From: Cricetomys ansorgei
Lineage: Eukaryota > Chordata > Mammalia > Rodentia > Nesomyidae
Direction of reading: 5' to 3'
Length of the DNA stretch: 64,000 nucleotides
Assembly (NCBI GenBank): GCA_026225945.1
Contig: JAMJFZ010001228.1
Span: 169,001-233,000, forward strand
Of this stretch, positions 30,650-64,000 are shown in pieces. The notes under the pieces are model-generated. The model was not told the origin of the DNA and ran no database searches. It saw only the letters and a program-made list of their open reading frames with translations. Both the position numbers and the translations under genes were made by a program. Position 1 is the first letter of the stretch. Every line of letters begins with the position of its first letter.

Positions 30650-30785
30650 AGGTTGGTGTTTTGAGACAAGGCCTCTCTCCTAGCCCTGGCTGTCCTGGGG
30701 ACCAGGCTGACATCAACCTCACAGCCATCCTTAGGCCTCTGCCTTCCCAGTGTTGGAATTAAAGGTATGCACCACTACACCTGGT
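30650..30785 (-). repeat. B1 SINE
   Basis: CCTAGCCCTGGCTGTCCTGG and TTGGAATTAAAGGTATGCAC. Confidence 0.85.
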
Positions 30786-31159
30786 CTTCAGAAGTTTTTC
30801 TCTTCAGTCTTAAACAAAGGAAAGATGGGTTTTATCTCAGAAAAACTGCATAATGATTGAGCTTACCCTGTAACAGAAACAACCTGGGGAAGCTCTAAAT
30901 TAACAGGCAATAAATTTTATTTTTTATGTGTTTTAAGGAATTCCATGCATGAATATTGCATTTACATAATTTCTACCCCACCATCTCCTTCCTACTCCTC
31001 TGGTTTGCCCCATTTATGACCTCTTAATTCATATTCATAGTCTCTCCCTCTCTCCCTGTGTGTGTGTGTGTGTAGGTGTGTGGGGTATAGGTCTTGTTTA
31101 GGTGACCATGTTAAGTTCATCTATCTTGCTGCTGAGGCATTCTTTCAGTGCTATTAGAA

Positions 31160-31465
31160 CCTGCTTCTTCAGAATTCCAACATACAAGCAGAGACATCCA
31201 GCCTTGTGGACTGAACAATTACCGGATTTTGGGCCTTTTTGTTGGGAGAGCCACTGTTGAACTAGTCAGACCACAGCCTGTATGCTACTGTTATTAAATC
31301 ATATATATATGATATATATATCATACATATGAATGATATATATGATAGAATTAAATACATATATACATGTTGCGTATTTATATATGTATATATACATATA
31401 TATAATATAATATATATATAATTCTATCAGTTCTGTTCCTCTAGAAAACCCTAGTACACACAATG
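31160..31465 (+). repeat. Rodent interspersed repeat with AT-rich array inside
   Basis: GACATCCAGCCTTGTGGACT, then CAGCCTGTATGCTACTGTTA. An expanded AT array of ATATATGAT/ATCATAC type follows (31300-31420), then TCTGTTCCTCTAGAAAACCC. A shorter second copy lies at 32555-32640. Family not assigned. Confidence 0.6.
31300..31420. repeat. Palindromic AT-rich array
   Basis: Alternating TATATATGATATATATATC-type units, self-complementary over tens of bases. Confidence 0.85.
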
Positions 31466-31734
31466 AAGGCTACATTTGGAATCAGTGAAGGACTGAGGTG
31501 TATATGGGGCTTCAAGTCTTCCATATCTTTGAATAATACCTTCAATTGCAGATCTCTATACTATATATACTATATACCTTAATAAATAATTTAACATTCT
31601 GTAAGTCTCAAAAAAGTTTTTTTTTTTTTTTCTTGTCCAGGTTTACTGTGTCCTGGAGGCCCAGAACAAAAAGTACTGGTGAAAAATAGTCATCAAACAC
31701 AGCTATAAGTCATCAGTGGTATCAAAGTCAAAGA

Positions 31735-31875
31735 AGGGGCTGGTGACGTGGCTTATTTAATAGCAAGGTAGCCTTTGTCTAGCACACAGGTACAGTCCTA
31801 GCACCACATGGACCCAATGTGATGGTGCTGTCAGAAATTCAAGGCCAACCTAGGCTATGAGACTCTGTCTTCATC
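31735..31875 (+). repeat. ID/B1-type (B4-like) SINE
   Basis: GGGGCTGGTGACGTGGCTTA head, then a B1-like CAAGGCCAACCTAGGCTATG. Confidence 0.65.
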
Positions 31876-31984
31876 AAAATCAGTAATGTCAAATCTTGTG
31901 CAGATTTTACTGTGTCAACAAGATCAGGAAACTATTACACCTCCTTTAGCAGAAACCTTTGATTTTGTGTGTGGGGGGTATTTT

Positions 31985-32349
31985 CAAGATTTACATATTT
32001 ATGTATATGAGTGCTCTAGTTGCATGTACAGCTGCATGTCAGAAGAGAGCATCAGACCCCATTATAGATGGCTAAAAACAACCATGTGGTTGCTGGGAAT
32101 TGAACTCAAGAACCTGTGGAAGGGCAGCCAGTGCTCTTAACCACTGAGCCATTTCTCCAGCCCCACCTGACTTCTTGAAAGTGTATGTGTATGGACATGT
32201 GCATGCTGGTGATCACAGAAGTCAGAAGAGGATATCAAATCCTCTGGAGCTGGAGTTACAGGTGAGCTGTCTGATGTAGGGGCTGAGAAGCCAACTCAGG
32301 TCCTCTGAAGAACGAATTTTCTTAATCTCTGAGCCACCTCTCCAGTCCT
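31985..32349 (-). repeat. Two adjacent B2 SINEs
   Basis: 31985-32164 ends CTGAGCCATTTCTCCAGCCC; 32175-32349 ends GAGCCACCTCTCCAGTCC. Both antisense, in tandem, about 520 bp upstream of the MCM6 promoter. Confidence 0.9.
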
Positions 32350-32554
32350 CCATCTGACTTTTAAGGAGCTCCTTGCTGTGGTTTGTTTACAGCTTATTTC
32401 CTCCAACTGGACAGACACTTCAGAGTAGGTTTAGTTCTGAGTGGTTTCTGTCCCTCTTCCATACTGCCTTATTCTTATCTCTTAACACCAGAGAAACCAT
32501 CTGAAAAACATGAAAAAAAGATTTATGTATATTCCCGCTTTAGTGTCCTTTCCA

Positions 32555-32690
32555 CTTTTTAGAGGGAGACAACCACTGTTAAACTAGCCGCACCACAGCC
32601 TGTATAACGGATAGAATTATATATCCATATAATATAGAAAGATAAAGATATATGCATATAATCTATATACATACAGTACTATATATACAT
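32555..32690 (+). repeat. Second copy of the 31160 repeat family, plus AT-rich tail
   Basis: GGGAGACAACCACTGTTAAA, then CCACAGCCTGTATAACGG, mirroring 31240-31285. Confidence 0.6.
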
Positions 32691-32768
32691 ATAATAAAGA
32701 GAAAGGAAAGCGGGAAGAAGGAGAAAGGGAGAAATAAAGAAAAAGAAAGAAAAGGAGTGAAAAAGTCC
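32690..32768. repeat. Purine-rich (GAAA/GGAA) tract
   Basis: Almost pure A/G strand, ending about 100 bp before E2F site 1. Confidence 0.85.
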
Positions 32769-32871
32769 ACCATGACGTAGATCCAAACAACCTCCAAGCT
32801 CTAGAAGCCAAAATAACCTGAGGGTGGGTGCGACTACATTGCGCATGGGCAAGAAGCTTCACCGAGTCCGC

Positions 32872-32884
32872 TTTTGGCGCGAAA
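32872..32884 (+). promoter_or_regulatory. MCM6: E2F site 1, TTTTGGCGCGAAA
   Basis: Near-perfect match to the E2F consensus TTTSSCGC and its palindromic form. It lies 228 bp before the start codon. Confidence 0.85.
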
Positions 32885-32897
32885 TTCCGCCTATGGC

Positions 32898-32906
32898 GGG
32901 CGGGGC
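32898..32906 (+). promoter_or_regulatory. MCM6: GC box 1, GGGCGGGGC
   Basis: SP/KLF-type site between E2F site 1 and CCAAT box 1. Confidence 0.65.
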
Positions 32907-32926
32907 TCTGAAAGGAACCGCCGTTG

Positions 32927-32931
32927 ATTGG
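32927..32931 (-). promoter_or_regulatory. MCM6: Inverted CCAAT box 1 (NF-Y type)
   Basis: ATTGG within GTTGATTGGACA, directly before E2F site 2. Confidence 0.65.
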
Positions 32932-32936
32932 ACATG

Positions 32937-32948
32937 TTTGGCGCGAAG
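32937..32948 (+). promoter_or_regulatory. MCM6: E2F site 2, TTTGGCGCGAAG
   Basis: Second E2F-type site, 64 bp after the first (core to core), same core GGCGCGAA. Confidence 0.85.
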
Positions 32949-32969
32949 TTCCCCAGCTCCTCCTTCATG

Positions 32970-32974
32970 ATTGG
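32970..32974 (-). promoter_or_regulatory. MCM6: Inverted CCAAT box 2 (NF-Y type)
   Basis: ATTGG within CATGATTGGCTG, a good NF-Y context, 43 bp after the first inverted CCAAT. Confidence 0.7.
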
Positions 32975-32985
32975 CTGGGGCGAGA

Positions 32986-32994
32986 GGGCGGGGC
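32986..32994 (+). promoter_or_regulatory. MCM6: GC box 2, GGGCGGGGC
   Basis: Identical to GC box 1, 88 bp downstream, just 3' of CCAAT box 2. Confidence 0.65.
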
Positions 32995-32997
32995 TGA

Positions 32998-61350
<28,353 letters not shown>

Positions 61351-61690
61351 GATATTGAAGGTAACTTTACAGCCAGAGATGAGGACTTTCGGGCCCTTCC
61401 TCTGGCCTGGAGCCTGGATGGCACTCAGGAGAGTTTCTGGAGTGATCTCAAGGATGGTTTGAGGAATGAGAGCTGAGTTCATGGCCCTGTAAGACTCGTG
61501 CTGGGACAGGCACTTGGTGCTGTTTGTCCTTCTGAAGTTGGAACTTAATCATGTTCTCTCTGCAAGACCTTTGTCTTCATGTGTAGGAAAGGCCTGCTGT
61601 TTTTGTTATACATGTATCTGTGGAAATCACCTTCGATTCTCAACTGCTGCTTTTATTCATGAAAATAAAATAACTTGTTCTGCGATTGTC
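61351..61690 (+). other. MCM6: MCM6 3' UTR (end inferred)
   Basis: Repeat-free sequence of about 330 nt between the stop and AATAAA at 61664-61669. It is followed by a GT/T-rich stretch (TGTCTGTTGGATTC) fitting a cleavage-stimulating element. Confidence 0.8.
61664..61669 (+). terminator. MCM6: MCM6 polyadenylation signal AATAAA
   Basis: Canonical hexamer 314 nt after the stop with a TGT-rich element about 20-35 nt downstream. It is the only good hexamer between the stop and 61800. Confidence 0.85.
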
Positions 61691-62084
61691 TGTTGGATTC
61701 ATTCCTGTTCTTGATTATTGCCTCCATGTCCATGAGTTTCTTCCTGCTTATTCTCAGATGGCTCTCTCCTGCCATGTGGATTCCCTAGATTAGGCTCTGG
61801 TCAAATTTGACTTCAAGTTTGTTAGCCAAAGAACCATCTTATCAAACCTTTAAAAAAAAAAAAAAAATTACAAACTCTCTTTATCACTAAGCCCCCTCAC
61901 CCCACCCCTGAGAAAAATACTTAAGTTTATCATTTCAGCATTACATGAGCCTTTCCCTGTGACCGGTATGTTCCTGATATGTCTTCCTGTCCCAGCCTTT
62001 AACAACAGATGGCATTCTGGGGCCAGATGGCCAATGAGAGCAAGCATTTCTATTATTTGAGAGTTCATAAGTAACTTGAACCAA

Positions 62085-62336
62085 CAGATGTATTAGCACA
62101 AATCTGTAGTCCCAGCTACTGGGTGATAAGGCAGGCAAATCATTAGAGCAGAATTTTAATTAATCTGGGCAAGGACATAAAACCCTATCTAAAAAGGGGT
62201 AGTTTGTAATGGTGACACCCCGCACTTGGGAGTACAGGCATGTGGATGGATCTCTGAGTTCAAGGCCAGCTTGGTCTACAAGTGAGTACCAGACCATGTA
62301 GGAATACAGAGTGAAACTATGTCTCAAAGAAAAGGG
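62085..62336 (+). repeat. Two B1-family SINEs
   Basis: 62085-62200 (AATCTGTAGTCCCAGCTACT, old) and 62207-62336 (GAGTTCAAGGCCAGCTTGGT). Confidence 0.72.
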
Positions 62337-62371
62337 CAAAGAAGAAAGCCCAGTCAGTAAAGTGCTTAAGG

Positions 62372-62448
62372 GCCTGTCTTAGGGTTAGTTACTATTGCTG
62401 TGATGAAACACCATGACCAAAAAGCAAGTTGGGGAGGAAAGGTGTGGT
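62372..62448 (-). repeat. LTR-like rodent repeat fragment
   Basis: CTATTGCTGTGATGAAACAC, then CATGACCAAAAAGCAAGTTG: third copy of the 5589/42897 family, truncated. Confidence 0.65.
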
Positions 62449-62882
62449 AAGGTGTGCTCCTGCCCATCACTGATCCCTTCAGCTTATCCTTCAAAGGGAT
62501 CTGAGAAGTAGTCAGACCTGTGTGCCTGTGTGCAGTTCCTTCCTGGAGCACAGGCCCCTTTCCTGGCTGGTACCAGCTTCAGCCTTTTTCTTGCCCTACC
62601 CCAAGGCAGCATGGAATTCCAGGGGAAATCTTAACTCTTTGGGGTACCTTGTTCAAGTTGGTCTCTAGACAAAGGAAGAGGGGTATAGATTTAAAGTATC
62701 TTCATTTCTGTCAGGAAGTTTACAATAATGAACTTCAGACTTTCTACCTGATACAAAAACAGGAACTTGAAAATGTCTGAAAAAGAAATTCGCTTTTTGT
62801 CTTAGTCACAAATAAGTTTAAAATTTGACATAACAATAAAAATGAATCCCTGCTTAATCCGTCCCGCCTTTGAAAACATGGG

Positions 62883-63220
62883 AACAACTGTAATGGTGCC
62901 CATCTTTAACCCACTACTCAGGAGACAGAGGCAAGCGACCTCTGAGTTTCAGGCCAGCCAGCTAATGAGACCCTATCTAGAAAAACCCCAAATCAGACAA
63001 ACAGAATGGGTGGGATTACAGAGATGGCTCTGGGATTTAAGAGCACCTGTTGCTTTTACAAAGGACCCACGTTCACTTTCAAGCACCCAAATGATGATTC
63101 AGAATCATCTGTAACTCCAGCTCCAGGGGATCTGAGCAGCTACTCTGACCACAAGCACCAGACACACACAGTGCATATACATACGTGCAGGCAAAACACT
63201 CATACACATAAACAAATCTT
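62883..63220 (+). repeat. B1 then B2 SINE
   Basis: B1 at 62883-62996 (TACTCAGGAGACAGAGGCAA) and B2 at 63013-63220 (ACAGAGATGGCTCTGGGATT). Confidence 0.85.
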
Positions 63221-63267
63221 GTGAAGGGTATGGGAGCAACCCTTCTCTGTGTATGTGTACACCTGGT

Positions 63268-63306
63268 ATGAGTATGCGTGTGTGTGTGTGTGTGTGTACA
63301 CACACG
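63268..63306. repeat. (TG)n/(AC)n microsatellite
   Basis: A GTGTGTGTGTGTGTGT run followed by TACACACACGC, a short self-complementary junction. Confidence 0.9.
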
Positions 63307-63628
63307 CATGAGTTCCACAGCGCACGAGATCAGCTGGCTCTCTACCACCTTGGTCTCAGTGATCAAACTCAGACCCTCAGACTTGTCCAAGTGCTTAGCT
63401 GCTTAAGAGTCTTGCAAGCCCACCTTTTAATTTCAAGCTGGGTCTCTCACTGGCTTGGAACTCATCTAGCAGGCTAGGCTGGCTGGCAAGTGAGCACCCG
63501 GATCTGCATCTCTTCCCTACTGCAGGGACCACAAGCATGCATTACCACATCCAGGTTTATTTTTTTCCACACTCAGTTCTCAGGTTTGAGGGGCAAGTGC
63601 TTTTAACAGCTGAGCTACCTCAACAGCC
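63307..63628 (-). repeat. tRNA-SINE, B1 and ID/B2 fragments
   Basis: 63307-63422 (AGTGATCAAACTCAGACCCT), B1-like 63432-63556 (CTAGGCTGGCTGGCAAGTGA), and 63575-63628 (GCTGAGCTACCTCAACAGCC). Confidence 0.65.
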
Positions 63629-63698
63629 AATATAAAAACTATCAAGTCTCCATATCACATTAAAAGATAAAGATTTTTCAAGTGTCTCGAAATACATT

Positions 63699-63812
63699 GT
63701 GAGGTCAGGTGTGGTGGCATATGCCTTTAATCCTACTTCCGTGGAGGTAGAGGCAGTGAGTTCCAGGCTAGCCAGAGCTACATGGTGAGATCCTGTCTTT
63801 AAACACACATAT
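63699..63812 (+). repeat. B1 SINE
   Basis: GGTGTGGTGGCATATGCCTT TAATCC. Its end, CTGTCTTTAAACACACAT, is repeated at 63840-63858. Confidence 0.85.
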
Positions 63813-63907
63813 CTAACACATACAGAGGTACACAGTAAGACTGTCTTTAAACACACATGTACAAACCCCAACCCATATGAAGCCTATTTACATATTTCTT
63901 AAAATTT

Positions 63908-64000
63908 GTATTTACCTGCTGAGCCATCTCAATGTAGTATTTTTTAATTATGTGAGTGAATGTACAAATGTGTACCATAGGCATGCCTAGTGCCTGTAAT
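63908..64000 (-). repeat. B2-type SINE pieces, cut by window edge
   Basis: CTGCTGAGCCATCTCAATG at 63917-63935, then a second antisense B2 start (TAATTATGTGAGTGAATGTA) running off the end. Confidence 0.65.

Larger units (their letters stand above)
28751..32838. other. DARS1-MCM6 intergenic region
   Basis: About 4.1 kb between the DARS1 poly(A) signal and the MCM6 promoter. Recognisable parts are SINEs, an AT-rich array with repeat flanks and a purine-rich tract. I see nothing in 28970-29840 and 30270-30640; reading frames there are short and matchless. Confidence 0.75.
61700..64000. other. Region downstream of MCM6, toward LCT
   Basis: Non-repetitive with nothing recognisable at 61700-62080 and 62450-62880; otherwise SINEs. 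In mammals LCT starts a few kilobases after MCM6 on the same strand. No LCT signal-peptide exon or promoter is recognisable before 64000. Confidence 0.7.

Noticed and set aside
61700..64000. First exon of LCT
   Set aside because: No signal peptide or LCT-like coding sequence on the + strand before the window ends.

Overview
The window is nuclear DNA from a mammal, almost certainly a muroid rodent. It has large introns, GT-AG splice sites, a CpG-island promoter, and dozens of rodent SINEs (B1, B2, B4 and ID types) in both orientations. Several B1 copies read TGTTGTAACTCTGGCTG where the mouse/rat B1 as I remember it reads TGTGTAGCCCTGGCTG. That points to a non-Mus, possibly cricetid (vole or hamster type) lineage, but this is an inference and no species is claimed.

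Two housekeeping genes lie on the + strand, head to tail. (1) DARS1, cytosolic aspartyl-tRNA synthetase: twelve coding exons (residues 107-501 of the usual 501) at 9630-28200, with the 5' exons off the left edge. The first 9.6 kb is therefore intron. (2) MCM6, a subunit of the MCM2-7 replicative helicase: all 17 coding exons at 33112-61350. They assemble without a break into 2466 nt (821 aa plus stop), the normal mammalian length. Every exon junction was checked for frame and for GT-AG ends, and both reading frames are intact.

Layout: 1-9629 DARS1 intron 4 (partial); 9630-28200 DARS1 exons 5-16; 28201 to about 28750 DARS1 3' UTR; about 28750-32850 repeat-rich intergenic DNA; 32839-33111 MCM6 promoter with two E2F sites, two inverted CCAAT boxes, two GC boxes and an NRF1-like site; 33112-61350 MCM6; 61351 to about 61690 MCM6 3' UTR; the rest is intergenic. 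In other mammals the next gene in this direction is LCT (lactase), and MCM6 intron 13 carries the human lactase-persistence enhancer. No LCT exon is visible here, so LCT would begin beyond 64000.

The two genes do not form a biochemical pathway. One charges tRNA-Asp in the cytosol and the other unwinds DNA at replication forks. Their adjacency is old synteny. No previously undescribed system was found. The less ordinary observations are the duplicated E2F/CCAAT/GC promoter modules, a GATA-motif cluster in MCM6 intron 13, a B1-headed composite repeat in DARS1 intron 7, a hAT-like DNA transposon nested in a B4 SINE with an 8-bp target duplication, ancient L1/L2/MIR remnants, and simple repeats lying against splice sites. 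Repeat boundaries below are good to about 5-15 bases; exon boundaries are meant to be exact.
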